Below are positions 50,605 to 59,856 of a stretch of DNA of 64,000 nt, one piece after another. The position numbers and the translations under genes were made by a program. The notes beneath the pieces were generated by a model, which made no database searches, was not told where the DNA came from, and was given only the letters and a program-made list of their open reading frames with translations. The stretch comes from Nostoc linckia z4 (lineage in GTDB: Bacteria > Cyanobacteriota > Cyanobacteriia > Cyanobacteriales > Nostocaceae): positions 1-64,000 of the forward strand of contig NZ_LAHA01000047.1 of the NCBI RefSeq assembly GCF_002608075.1, read 5' to 3'. Each line of letters opens with the position of its first letter. Positions within the stretch are counted from its first letter, which is position 1.

Positions 50605-50832
50605 CTAGCCATCAACTAACCTATCAATCGTTGATGGTTCAACTGAGAAATAGTATTCTTTATCGAGCGGTTTACAAATCCAATATTCTTCCTTCTTATC
50701 CCATTGATTAAAGCCAATTTGACCTCTAATAGCTTTGCAGGCCATCGCTTTTTCAGGAGTGCTAAAAGTTCCTATTACCCGCCCTGGCATTCCTGGTTCA
50801 TTTTGGTAAAGAATCCAAATTTCTTGGTTCAT
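50605..50832 (-). CDS. Hypothetical small protein
   Basis: From the ATG at 50832 the product has 75 residues: MNQEIWILYQNEPGMPGRVI, then GTFSTPEKAMACKAIRGQIG and KKEEYWICKPLDKEYYF. Probably a small alpha/beta domain. Upstream are HIP1 and CAAGCGAGGA repeats. Not recognised. Confidence 0.5.
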   Translation of the reverse strand: MNQEIWILYQNEPGMPGRVIGTFSTPEKAMACKAIRGQIGFNQWDKKEEYWICKPLDKEYYFSVEPSTIDRLVDG

Positions 50833-51013
50833 AGAAAACAGCACTAATTTGTCATCAACAATTAATCAATTACTTTACAGCAGCTTTCAGTTCTGGGAGA
50901 AAGCGATCGCCTCCATTCAAGCGAGGAAACCCCAAGCGATCGCACCCCACTATGCATAAATTATTGGATTATCTCAGTTAAATATACAACCATTAAAAAA
51001 AAGAAGAAAATTC

Positions 51014-51571
51014 ATGAGCATCGCATTTCTCAAAAATACGGCAAATATTGTTGCGACTTGTTCTTTTGCATTAGTTTCAATTCAACCAACAATTGCTCAA
51101 ACAGCTACCTTCACCATTGATGCAAGCAAACCAGAATATAGTGGTGTCCCAGCAGCACAAGGAATCGGTGTCAATGACATAGTTGAATTGCGAATCGCTG
51201 GAATGACTGGTTTAATTGGAAGGGAAAATACAATCCGCCTCAGCACAGGAAAAACGCTTATACAAAGGGATGATGTTGTCTCTTTTAAGTGGCAAGATGG
51301 CAGTAGTGAGAAAGGGAAAGTCGTTTCATTATTTTCGACAGTGGGAACTACTCCCATTCCTGGCACTCAACAACCAACTCCCAATGGCGGTGGCTCAGGA
51401 GGAGGTGGGGGGTATTTTGAGTCAGATGGCGGGGAGTACGGGAGCAACAATCCCTATGAAAACTGCTATAGCATACCCAGAACAGTTACCATCACGGTTG
51501 GGGAAGGAGAAAATAGCTATTCAGAAACTTATACCGCAGGGACAAACTTGGAATGTCCTGGTGGTTTTTAA
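51014..51571 (+). CDS. Secreted hypothetical protein
   Basis: The 185-residue product has a signal peptide (1-29, ending TIAQ). The mature part is beta-rich (VNDIVELRIAGMTGLIGREN, then VVSFKWQDGSSEKGKVVSL), followed by a Gly-rich linker and a tail with two cysteines. Likely periplasmic or extracellular. Not recognised. Confidence 0.6.
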   Translation: MSIAFLKNTANIVATCSFALVSIQPTIAQTATFTIDASKPEYSGVPAAQGIGVNDIVELRIAGMTGLIGRENTIRLSTGKTLIQRDDVVSFKWQDGSSEKGKVVSLFSTVGTTPIPGTQQPTPNGGGSGGGGGYFESDGGEYGSNNPYENCYSIPRTVTITVGEGENSYSETYTAGTNLECPGGF

Positions 51572-51581
51572 AATAGCCTTT

Positions 51582-52142
51582 CTAACTAAACGGTTGCCCC
51601 CAGCGCTCCCAGTTTTCTTTATTAAATGGACTGCACCACTTCAAAATTAAACTCAATTCTAACTCTTGCCGGGGTTTTCTCTCAATCGGCGCATCCCACC
51701 AAAAAGCGATGTTGACCGCAGTCTTCATCCCATAGCGATAATGTAAATCCTGGTAGCTGGCGATGTAATCCTTGCAGGCGTGAATCCCTTTCCAGCGCTT
51801 ATTACTTCTGCATGTCTCACCCACATACAAAATCAGACCAGCCGCCGAGTCAATGATGAAATACAGACACGCATCACCGGGGCTGTCTGCTGGCATTCTC
51901 CAAAATGAGAGCGATCGCACTTGCAATTGCAAAGGGTCGATTTGGTCTAGGTCGCAGTGTTTTGGTGCAAGGTCAAATAACGCAGTCTGCTGCATTGGCT
52001 TGGTTTCCCTCACACGTTGCTGATAGTCCAAAATTTGCGCTTTCCACCGCAGCAGCGCCTCAGCACTCATCACCAATGTCTCTGTTCTAGGTGCTGGTGT
52101 GGGTTTCACGTCTGGAAATAAGTTTAGCTGATTGGGTTCCAA
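51582..52142 (-). CDS. GIY-YIG nuclease-like protein
   Basis: The 186-residue protein has CLYFIIDSAAGLILYVGETC (the GIY/YIG-equivalent pair LYF...YVG), then RSNKRWKGIHAC and a C-terminal Glu in ELELSLILKWCSPFNKENW. This is the GIY-YIG fold seen in homing and repair nucleases. The N-terminal 80 residues are helical and Gln-rich. Target unknown. It is convergent with 51014 (10-bp gap). Confidence 0.7.
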   Translation of the reverse strand: MEPNQLNLFPDVKPTPAPRTETLVMSAEALLRWKAQILDYQQRVRETKPMQQTALFDLAPKHCDLDQIDPLQLQVRSLSFWRMPADSPGDACLYFIIDSAAGLILYVGETCRSNKRWKGIHACKDYIASYQDLHYRYGMKTAVNIAFWWDAPIERKPRQELELSLILKWCSPFNKENWERWGQPFS

Positions 52143-52440
52143 GGTATTACGACTAGCTTATCGACTAGCTGATTATCCCCCAGAACTGAATCAAGTCAAG
52201 CTATTAAAGGGGGAGCGTAGGCGTAGCCCGCCTTCGGCATCGCTTTGCAGTAGGGCGATCGCCAACGCCTGAACTTTCCTTTTTTCCTCTAAGAAACTTT
52301 CGAGTATCCATTCACACAAACTATACTCATCTTAAGGAGCGACAGGCTAGCGATCGCCCCTCATCTGTTTTGTTTTTTAGTCAGGCGATCGCACCTATAA
52401 ATGATTAACTGCGATGCATAAGTTGTTAGATTATTTCAGT
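52143..52440. other. Intergenic region with dispersed repeats
   Basis: The region holds a GC-rich palindrome (GGCGTAGCCCGCCTTCGGCA near 52210), three HIP1-type sites and a TTCCTCTAAGAAAC motif (52284). No gene seen. Confidence 0.6.
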
Positions 52441-53181
52441 TTATAGGGATTGTAGGACACCCTTTAACTTTTTTTTCAGAGCCAGCTTTTTCTTCAACAC
52501 AGTCCCAAAAAATCCAAGTGTTACCATTCCTCCTATCATGTCAGGTTCAGGCACAGATTTTGATCCAATTGTCAAATTATCAATCTCTATGTAACCCTCA
52601 ATGGTTGGCTGCCCACCTGCAAGTCCAATATTAAAACTCTTAATATTTGTATCAGATGTAATGCCAAAAAAGCTTTTGCCTGCTAATGAAAAATCTTGCT
52701 CAGTATTATCTCCAAAAGTTACATGAGCAAAGTAATCAGTGCTAACTAAAATATCAAAACCTGCGCCAAATACGCCAAGTGCATTCCCTACAGATGTTTG
52801 AGTAAAATCTAACAAGAAAGAACCGTTGCAACCAGTACAGTATCTGTGACCAGAGTCTCTTTCTACTATAAGGTTATACCCAGAGCCAGGTGGAAATCCA
52901 AAACCCTCAAATCCAGTTGTTGACTTATATTGTGTCTCATTAAACACACTACTCATGGAAGCATTGGTATGAATATCCAAGTCTAACTCGTTAAGAATAT
53001 TACCCTGAAGATACCCAGAGCTTTCATAATCATCAACAATAAAAGTGTCCAGTTGGTTCTGAAAAGTTGTCTGGTCACTAAAAAGAGTGTATGCTTGCGT
53101 CTGTTGCATTCCTAATCCTAAGCTCAGAGCGATAAATGTTGCTCTAGCAGTGGACATAGATAAAATTTTCAAAGCACCCAT
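52441..53181 (-). CDS. PEP-CTERM secreted protein
   Basis: The 246-residue protein has a signal peptide (about 1-31, ending TQAY) and the C-terminal sorting signal SVPEPDMIGGMVTLGFFG then a basic end KKKLALKKKLKG. This PEP-CTERM tail is recognised by an exosortase in Gram-negative bacteria. The mature beta-rich part includes CTGCNGSFLLDF. It would be exported and processed at the cell surface; no exosortase is in the window. Confidence 0.85.
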   Translation of the reverse strand: MGALKILSMSTARATFIALSLGLGMQQTQAYTLFSDQTTFQNQLDTFIVDDYESSGYLQGNILNELDLDIHTNASMSSVFNETQYKSTTGFEGFGFPPGSGYNLIVERDSGHRYCTGCNGSFLLDFTQTSVGNALGVFGAGFDILVSTDYFAHVTFGDNTEQDFSLAGKSFFGITSDTNIKSFNIGLAGGQPTIEGYIEIDNLTIGSKSVPEPDMIGGMVTLGFFGTVLKKKLALKKKLKGVLQSL

Positions 53182-53636
53182 AAACTTACTCTCACAGATT
53201 AAAACTTAAATCTTTTTCACATAAATCAAGTAATTTCTGATTGGAAATATACTATTAATAATTTATAAAAGTGAGTGTAACTCTTAGTTAATTTTTTTGA
53301 GATGGTAAGCAAGATTTTTAGAAAATCTTTAATTCTTTAAAAAAAGAAAATTAAGTGCATAAAAATATACTTTTGAAAATAATTTTTCTATCAAGTTTGA
53401 GCAGAGCTAGAAAATTTCGAGCGAATAAGCAAATATAGAAGCACATTTTGTGCGTGTAGACGCTTCCTCCGCTTATCGAGAGACATTGGACTGGTAAGTA
53501 AGGTAAGAAAGCCTTGCACAGTTGCTTGCTTCAACAGTGGGTGTAGGCGGATCGCTCGTTACTTTATCCACTTTCGCTCCTTTTGTGGGTACAAAAACAG
53601 CGATGCCTACGCACCAAATAATTATTAAGTTAGATG
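53182..53636. other. Intergenic region
   Basis: The 455-bp gap is very AT-rich near 53220-53400 (the 52441 promoter side), then has repeats of the GTAGACGCTTCC/GCGATGCC kind near 53455-53610. No gene or clear promoter box was identified. Confidence 0.45.
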
Positions 53637-54242
53637 CTAGATTTTAAACACTAAGTAGACAAAGTAAAAATAAGTTTCTCGGCTCAAAAACTCCATTTGA
53701 CTGTGAAAACTGCGATAGCGGGTAGTAGGTGTGGGAGACGAATGTGCATCCATTCCTAAGCCCCGTGCCATCAATACAGATCGCTTCATGTGCAATGGAT
53801 CGCTAACAATAAGAAACTTGGTTAATTGGTGAGCATTCGCTACTTCCAAAGCATTTTTGAGGTTCTGGTGAGTTGTGCGAGATTGAGTTTCAGTGAGAAT
53901 ATCAGCAGCTTTTACCTGTTGCGCGAGTGCATAATTTTTTCCAACTATAGCTTCAGCTAGTTCATTACTCTCGCCAACTCCGCCAGTAAAAATGATCTTC
54001 TTAACAGATCCATTTTTATATAAGTTAATGGCGTGGTTAATTCGCTCCCTGAAAACAGGAGATGGTTCTTTTCCCCAAACTGCTGCTCCTAAAACAATTG
54101 CTGCATCTGCCTTGATATTATTTCTACTGCTGCTATATAAATAAATACTTGAGGCAGAAGAAGCGATCGCCAGCAACAAGGCAGATATCAAAGCCATCGT
54201 TACCAAAACTAACCATTTTTTGGGAATTTTGTAATTTAACAT
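53637..54242 (-). CDS. DUF218/YdcF-like membrane protein
   Basis: The 201-residue protein has an N-terminal membrane helix (10-34) and the DUF218 core: ADAAIVLGAAVWGKEPSPVF, then RERINHAINLYKNG, KKIIFTGG and FLIVSDPLHMKRS. YdcF/SanA proteins of this type act at the cell envelope. Its stop end lies near the terminator-free gap. It overlaps no neighbour; the 54247 gene precedes it by 4 bp, so they form an operon. Confidence 0.85.
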   Translation of the reverse strand: MLNYKIPKKWLVLVTMALISALLLAIASSASSIYLYSSSRNNIKADAAIVLGAAVWGKEPSPVFRERINHAINLYKNGSVKKIIFTGGVGESNELAEAIVGKNYALAQQVKAADILTETQSRTTHQNLKNALEVANAHQLTKFLIVSDPLHMKRSVLMARGLGMDAHSSPTPTTRYRSFHSQMEFLSRETYFYFVYLVFKI

Positions 54243-54246
54243 ATTG

Positions 54247-54594
54247 CTATCCCTCCAAATACTCTGCCACTGCTGCCAAGTCTTCCATTGCTCGATTTAG
54301 GCGATTTAGCAAAGCTTGGGCTACTTCTGGTTGAGCGCTGAGAGTTTCTAGTTTTTCTCGAATATGACTGTCTAGGGCTTCTATCCACAATGACAATTCT
54401 GTATGACGAATTGCTGTTAGTAACCCCATATTTCTTAAAACAGCCAAATGAAATCCAAGTTGGTTTTGTCCGCCGTAGCCCAGATATCCGTCCCACAGTT
54501 CCAGCTTTTCTGGTGTAAATTCTTCATACTGCTCAAATGTAATTCCTGCTTTTTCTAATTGAGGTTGTGGCAGTGGAGGTTGTGAGTTAGTCAT
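54247..54594 (-). CDS. Helical cyanobacterial hypothetical protein
   Basis: From the ATG at 54594 the product has 115 residues: KAGITFEQYEEFTPEKLELW, then DGYLGYGGQNQLGFHLAVLR and IREKLETLSAQPEVAQALLN. It is helical, conserved-looking and unnamed to me. It lies 4 bp upstream of the DUF218 gene. Confidence 0.6.
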   Translation of the reverse strand: MTNSQPPLPQPQLEKAGITFEQYEEFTPEKLELWDGYLGYGGQNQLGFHLAVLRNMGLLTAIRHTELSLWIEALDSHIREKLETLSAQPEVAQALLNRLNRAMEDLAAVAEYLEG

Positions 54595-54781
54595 AATCTG
54601 CACAAGAAGTAATCTTACCCTTGCTTACTACTCTAAATTCTCTAGCGTATCCGAGGTACAAGTAGTGCGATGGCGTACCCGCCCACCGTAGGCATCGCCC
54701 TTCATCCTCTAAGAAACTGGAACTAAGGGGCGTAGTTTACCGCCTCCCTCCTATCACCCCACAACCCCTAATCATCGACAC

Positions 54782-54815
54782 TAAAAAGCACCCCCCTTTT
54801 AAGGAGAGCGCCTTT
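54782..54815 (-). terminator. Terminator of psbA
   Basis: On the minus strand GGAGAGCGCCTTT region and AAAAGCACCCCCC form a 13-bp hairpin (with wobble pairs) around a short loop, followed by a T-run. It lies 25 bp past the psbA stop, in the right place and strand. Confidence 0.75.
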
Positions 54816-54839
54816 GATTTTATTTGACTTAATTACTGA

Positions 54840-55955
<1,116 letters not shown>

Positions 55956-55985
55956 TCAGGCGGTTTTGTTTTTGCCTGTGAATGT

Positions 55986-56015
55986 AATTTACACTGCTTT
56001 ACAAAAGTTAATCAA
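55986..56015 (-). promoter_or_regulatory. Candidate psbA promoter
   Basis: On the minus strand TTGATT (56015-56010) and TAAATT (55991-55986) are separated by 18 bp, with about 60 bp of leader before the ATG. Another TTGACT box lies near 56039. Both are guesses from consensus; psbA genes are usually light-regulated. Confidence 0.4.
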
Positions 56016-56124
56016 GTGCTAAGAATTTTGTAGAGTCAATAGAAATGATTAGCTTTACTTATTTAAGAGCTAGATGGGTGGAAAGATGCATAAGCGAGGA
56101 AAAAAGAGCGATCGCTAATTCCTT

Positions 56125-56496
56125 CTAATTTCCTGCCAAGAACACTTGGAATAGTTCTGATATTTTGGCTTTGAGTGCTGCAATCGCCTCTTCTAAAGTA
56201 TCACTTGGGTCTGTATCAACTAAGTGGGCATCACCTACATCAGCACTTGACCACAGATAGCTGTGTAGTCCTATCGTTAAACATCCTTGCCACTTGTCTT
56301 CATGATTAGTATCAAGTGTAATGAAAAACCGCCGGGGTATTACTAGTTCTTCAGTTTTAATCACAAACTCTCCCCAAACAGAGAAGCCAAAATACTCCTC
56401 ATTTTTTTCATTGTTATATTCCCAATCAGCTAAGTTGGGAAAAGCAGCTTGAACTTGCTCTAAAACTTGTTGGATTTCAGATTCGGTTAGTATCAT
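56125..56496 (-). CDS. Hypothetical protein
   Basis: The 123-residue product starts MILTESEIQQVLEQVQAAFP, then WEYNNEKNEEYFGFSVWGEF and FITLDTNHEDKWQGCLTIGL. Alpha/beta, tryptophan-rich. The ATG follows TTAGAGGATGAG, where the dispersed motif supplies the Shine-Dalgarno GAGGA. It lies 16 bp downstream of the 56513 gene, probably the same transcript. Confidence 0.6.
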   Translation of the reverse strand: MILTESEIQQVLEQVQAAFPNLADWEYNNEKNEEYFGFSVWGEFVIKTEELVIPRRFFITLDTNHEDKWQGCLTIGLHSYLWSSADVGDAHLVDTDPSDTLEEAIAALKAKISELFQVFLAGN

Positions 56497-56512
56497 CTCA
56501 TCCTCTAAGAAT

Positions 56513-58468
56513 TTATTTTTTAGCTTTCGCTCTACGAATAAAACCGACTATTTCTTCTAAACTAGCCTTTTCTCTCTGCATTGACTGAATCATAGGAACT
56601 GCCCCCACTGGAACAGAGCCAATACTGCGCCCTTTCCACTCCCCACCTATCTTTTCCTCCCAGTTAAAGCCCCAACGCCAATGAGTAGGGTTGTCAGGAT
56701 TGCGGTGGCCGATTACACGGGGGTAAGAAGCGATCGCCCCACTTTTCAGCTTCTTATTCTCAATATATCTATACAAACAACCCTTGCGCTGTCTGCCTTT
56801 TGGCTTCTGCACAGCTTCCAGATGCGGCTCTGTTTCCTCTAAGAAATTTTCGGGTATTAGCTCATACCATCCTTTTTTTAAAGTAAGGTGCTTCTTTTCC
56901 TTGCCCTCACCAGCTGCTACGCTAATAGTTTCGCCATTAATGCCTGTTACTGTGGCAGTTTTACCTATCCAATGGCTGAGGTTTTGGGTACGAGTTTTGG
57001 TGATGCGGATGCGATTGCCAAGCCGTAATTGCTGTGTACGCTCGATAGAAGGACTGGGCGCATGAACAGACAGGCGAACGCCCGACAAAGATTCATCATC
57101 TATCTGTAATTGCTCTGTACGCTGCATATCTGGCTCCAGCCCGCACATACCACAGCCGCAACTTAAATAGATGTGCTGTAGTTCACAGCTGGGGCAGAGT
57201 ACAAGTGGTTCTGATTTATCCTCTAAGAATTGGTCTATTAGGTGCTGAGGGGCGATCGCCAACCCACTAATTAATCGATCATCTCGTTCCCAGTTGTAAG
57301 TTATTTGTCCAGAATTAGGCCAGTCAACAACAAAGCCAAAGCCCAAATTATCCTTAATGATTCCTATTAATTCAGACTGGTCAATAATGTAAGTTCCAGC
57401 CTTAGCATTAGCTCTGCTAAGTGATGGCTGGTTCTCTACACAAGGAGTTGAGGTAGAGGATTCTATTAAGGGCAATGCTGGCAACTCTGGGGTCAAGCAG
57501 ATTTCCTGCTGCCGCTCGTTGTTTTCTAACAATTGGGCTGCGGCTCGGCACTCCAAGGGGTCTAGCCAGTTCTGCGGGAGTCCGTACCACTCGCAGAGGA
57601 TATCCGGGTTCAATACCTCGCCTTTTTGCAGCAATCCTAAATCCTTCAATCCACCCTCTTGCTTGGTCTGTCCAGGTGGCCGACTTTTCCCAGTCGATGA
57701 CAAGGCTCCTGGAGACGGCAACCAGCAATACCCGCTCTCTAATGAAGGGAGCGGTACAGTGTCCGCTTCCGATAGTAAGCCATTCCGCATCGTACCCGAT
57801 GGAGAAAAGGCGTTCCAAGATGTGTCTAAAATAAAGTTTGTTGTCTCCTGGTCTGTATGGACAGTTGAGCAAACCGGGGACATTCTCAATTGCTGCGAAT
57901 TTGGGTTGCAATTGCTTAATACTGTCAAGGACGGCGGGGAAACAGTCTCGCTCGTCGTCGGCTCCAAGTCGTTGGCCTTCTGTTGAGAATGGGGGACAGG
58001 GGGGACTAGCTGTAATGATGTCAATCCTTCCTGGGTGCATATAGTATCCAAGTCTGCGTTCTGCACGTCTGGGGATTTCTCGCACATCGCCGTAGTTGTG
58101 TATGCCGGGATATCGCAGTTTGAGGATGCCTGAGCAGTATTCGTCAATTTCTGCGGTTCCAACAAGTTCAAATCCGAGTTGCAGCCCAGCGAGGCAGAAT
58201 CCCGCGCCAACTCCTGAGCAGAGGTCAAGTTGTGTGAGTTGCATTCTGTCGCCTCCTCATCCTCGCTTGATTTTCGATAGTTCCAAGCCTGCATTTGTTT
58301 TGGGGTATATTCACTGCTAAGGCCGTTTTCCCAAGTGATAGTAATCTTTTTGTCTATGCTCGATACACGACCTAAACGATCGCCGCTTGCAATAATGCGA
58401 TCGCCTACGGTAAAGCTTGCTACGCCTACCTTAAAATCGTCTACAAAATACTTACTCATATTTGTCAA
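56513..58468 (-). CDS. 651-residue accessory protein that overlaps the methyltransferase gene in another frame
   Basis: Residues 1-70 form an SH3-like start (VGDRIIASGDRLGRVSSIDK, then ITITWENGLSSEYTPKQMQA). Residues 76-350 are low-complexity Ser/Thr/Pro/Asn-rich, except GYCWLPSPGALSSTGKSRPP and GEVLNPDILCEWYGLPQNWL, which look conserved. Residues 350-651 form folded parts, including CPSCELQHIYLSCGCGMCG (zinc), an SH3-like piece (GKTATVTGINGETISVAAGE) and THWRWGFNWEEKIGGEWKGR. The whole of the 57417-58244 methyltransferase gene lies inside its middle in a different frame. The start could also be the fourth codon (Met). Confidence 0.65.
   Translation of the reverse strand: MTNMSKYFVDDFKVGVASFTVGDRIIASGDRLGRVSSIDKKITITWENGLSSEYTPKQMQAWNYRKSSEDEEATECNSHNLTSAQELARDSASLGCNSDLNLLEPQKLTNTAQASSNCDIPAYTTTAMCEKSPDVQNADLDTICTQEGLTSLQLVPPVPHSQQKANDLEPTTSETVSPPSLTVLSNCNPNSQQLRMSPVCSTVHTDQETTNFILDTSWNAFSPSGTMRNGLLSEADTVPLPSLESGYCWLPSPGALSSTGKSRPPGQTKQEGGLKDLGLLQKGEVLNPDILCEWYGLPQNWLDPLECRAAAQLLENNERQQEICLTPELPALPLIESSTSTPCVENQPSLSRANAKAGTYIIDQSELIGIIKDNLGFGFVVDWPNSGQITYNWERDDRLISGLAIAPQHLIDQFLEDKSEPLVLCPSCELQHIYLSCGCGMCGLEPDMQRTEQLQIDDESLSGVRLSVHAPSPSIERTQQLRLGNRIRITKTRTQNLSHWIGKTATVTGINGETISVAAGEGKEKKHLTLKKGWYELIPENFLEETEPHLEAVQKPKGRQRKGCLYRYIENKKLKSGAIASYPRVIGHRNPDNPTHWRWGFNWEEKIGGEWKGRSIGSVPVGAVPMIQSMQREKASLEEIVGFIRRAKAKK
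57417..58244 (-). CDS. C5-cytosine DNA methyltransferase
   Basis: The 275-residue protein has the ordered motifs of m5C methyltransferases: LDLCSGVGAGFCLAGL (I, SAM binding), ITASPPCPPFS (IV, catalytic C83), IENVPGLL (VI, E120-N121-V122), FIRERVLLVAV (VIII, R169-x-R171) and AAAGNLLDPRVASIALNRIL (IX/X). The target-recognition region (about 180-235) is short. It methylates cytosines, perhaps protecting the plasmid; no cognate restriction gene is adjacent. The start ATG lies inside the 56513-58468 frame, 224 bp from its start. Confidence 0.88.
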   Translation of the reverse strand: MQLTQLDLCSGVGAGFCLAGLQLGFELVGTAEIDEYCSGILKLRYPGIHNYGDVREIPRRAERRLGYYMHPGRIDIITASPPCPPFSTEGQRLGADDERDCFPAVLDSIKQLQPKFAAIENVPGLLNCPYRPGDNKLYFRHILERLFSIGYDAEWLTIGSGHCTAPFIRERVLLVAVSRSLVIDWEKSATWTDQARGWIEGFRIAAKRRGIEPGYPLRVVRTPAELARPLGVPSRSPIVRKQRAAAGNLLDPRVASIALNRILYLNSLCREPAIT

Positions 58469-58506
58469 CGCACTTTTTTTGTATCAATAAATGCAGAGCA
58501 GTTTTG

Positions 58507-59856
58507 TTAACACGCCAAATTTTTGAACTGAGTAAACTGTGAATCAAACAGCAGTTTTATAATCCCTGTTGGGCCACCCCTATTTTTGGAAACAATTACT
58601 TCTGCAAGACCTCTATCAACAGTATCGGCATAATAATATTCATCCCGATAAAGAAGCAGTACTAAATCCGAATCTTCCTCAATTCGCCCTGATTCGCGTA
58701 AATCTGACATCATAGGACGCTTGATATTACGACTCTCCACACCACGATTCAACTGTGACAACATGACAATAGTTGTGTTGCACTCGCGTGCTAATTGCTT
58801 TAACTGTCTGGTGATTTTTCCGATTTGAAAAGCTAAGTTGAAAGTATCGCCGTCCGTTCCTTCCATTAGTTGTAGATAATCAATACCAACCATGCCAATA
58901 CGACCGTATTGTGCAACAATTCGCTTAACTTTTGAACGAATTGAACTGACAGTTATCACAGGTGAATCATCAATATAAACAGATAACTCACTCAACCTAC
59001 CGATTGATTGTGCTAAAGGTTCCCACTGGTGTTTGTTAATCTTGCCCTGCTGCAAATAGCTTGACTCAATTCTTGCATCTTGGGACAAAAACCTATCTCC
59101 CCATTCTTCTTTGGTCATTTCAAGGCTAAAAATAACAGTTGGTAATTTTTCAAGCTCAGAAATATTAAAGGCTAAATTCCCTAAAAACGATGATTTTCCC
59201 ATTGCGGGGCGACCAGCAATTGTTATGAGCTTTCCTGGTTTAAATCCTCCTATCATTGCATCCAAATCATAAAACCCAGTTTTAACCCCAGGTGGTGATA
59301 TACCCATACTTTTTTCTTCAATGCTGGAGTAGGCATTTATCAAGATTTCATTGAGGGGAGTTGGTTCAGATATCGATGAAATGGCACTATTATTTATCTC
59401 TAAAATTTTTGATTCAGCCATCTCTAATTGTTTGGCTATTTCTTCTTCTTGGTCGTGTGCTAAATGGTAAATCTCACTTGCTGCCTTAGCTAATTGGCGA
59501 CGGTAATATTTTTCCATCACCAACTCGGCTAACACATCGATGTTCACAGCTGACACCGTGCGGTCTACCAAAGTTGCTAATTTATTTCTGCCACCAATAC
59601 GCACAAGTATTTCGTGGTCAGTCAGCCAACTTGTAACTGAGAGCAAGTCTGTGGGTAGCCCAAGTGCGTGGAGCCTGAGTGCTGCTTGATAAATGTCTTT
59701 GTGAGCGCTGATGTAGAAAGCTTCACTCTTGAGGCGATCGCTAACTCGACTAATCGCTTCTGGATCTAGCAAAATACCGCCCAAAATCGCTTCTTCCGCC
59801 TCGATATTTTGGGGAGGCAGCTTGCTACTTTCACCAAAATTTAGATTAAGAGACAT
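58507..59856 (-). CDS. dnaB: Replicative DNA helicase DnaB, plasmid copy
   Basis: The 449-residue protein has an N-terminal DnaB domain (PPQNIEAEEAILGGILLDPE) and the RecA-like domain with Walker A AGRPAMGKSSFL, Walker B VGIDYLQL, and RESGRIEEDSDLVLLLYRDE. The length is normal. DnaB unwinds the fork as a hexamer. It overlaps the upstream rep gene by 11 bp, so initiator and helicase are made together. A host chromosomal dnaB must exist too, so this is a dedicated plasmid copy. Confidence 0.95.
   Translation of the reverse strand: MSLNLNFGESSKLPPQNIEAEEAILGGILLDPEAISRVSDRLKSEAFYISAHKDIYQAALRLHALGLPTDLLSVTSWLTDHEILVRIGGRNKLATLVDRTVSAVNIDVLAELVMEKYYRRQLAKAASEIYHLAHDQEEEIAKQLEMAESKILEINNSAISSISEPTPLNEILINAYSSIEEKSMGISPPGVKTGFYDLDAMIGGFKPGKLITIAGRPAMGKSSFLGNLAFNISELEKLPTVIFSLEMTKEEWGDRFLSQDARIESSYLQQGKINKHQWEPLAQSIGRLSELSVYIDDSPVITVSSIRSKVKRIVAQYGRIGMVGIDYLQLMEGTDGDTFNLAFQIGKITRQLKQLARECNTTIVMLSQLNRGVESRNIKRPMMSDLRESGRIEEDSDLVLLLYRDEYYYADTVDRGLAEVIVSKNRGGPTGIIKLLFDSQFTQFKNLAC

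Noticed and set aside
57475-58320. Plus-strand frames opposite the methyltransferase
   Set aside because: Several are open, but none shows domain motifs; likely composition effects of the dual-coding region.
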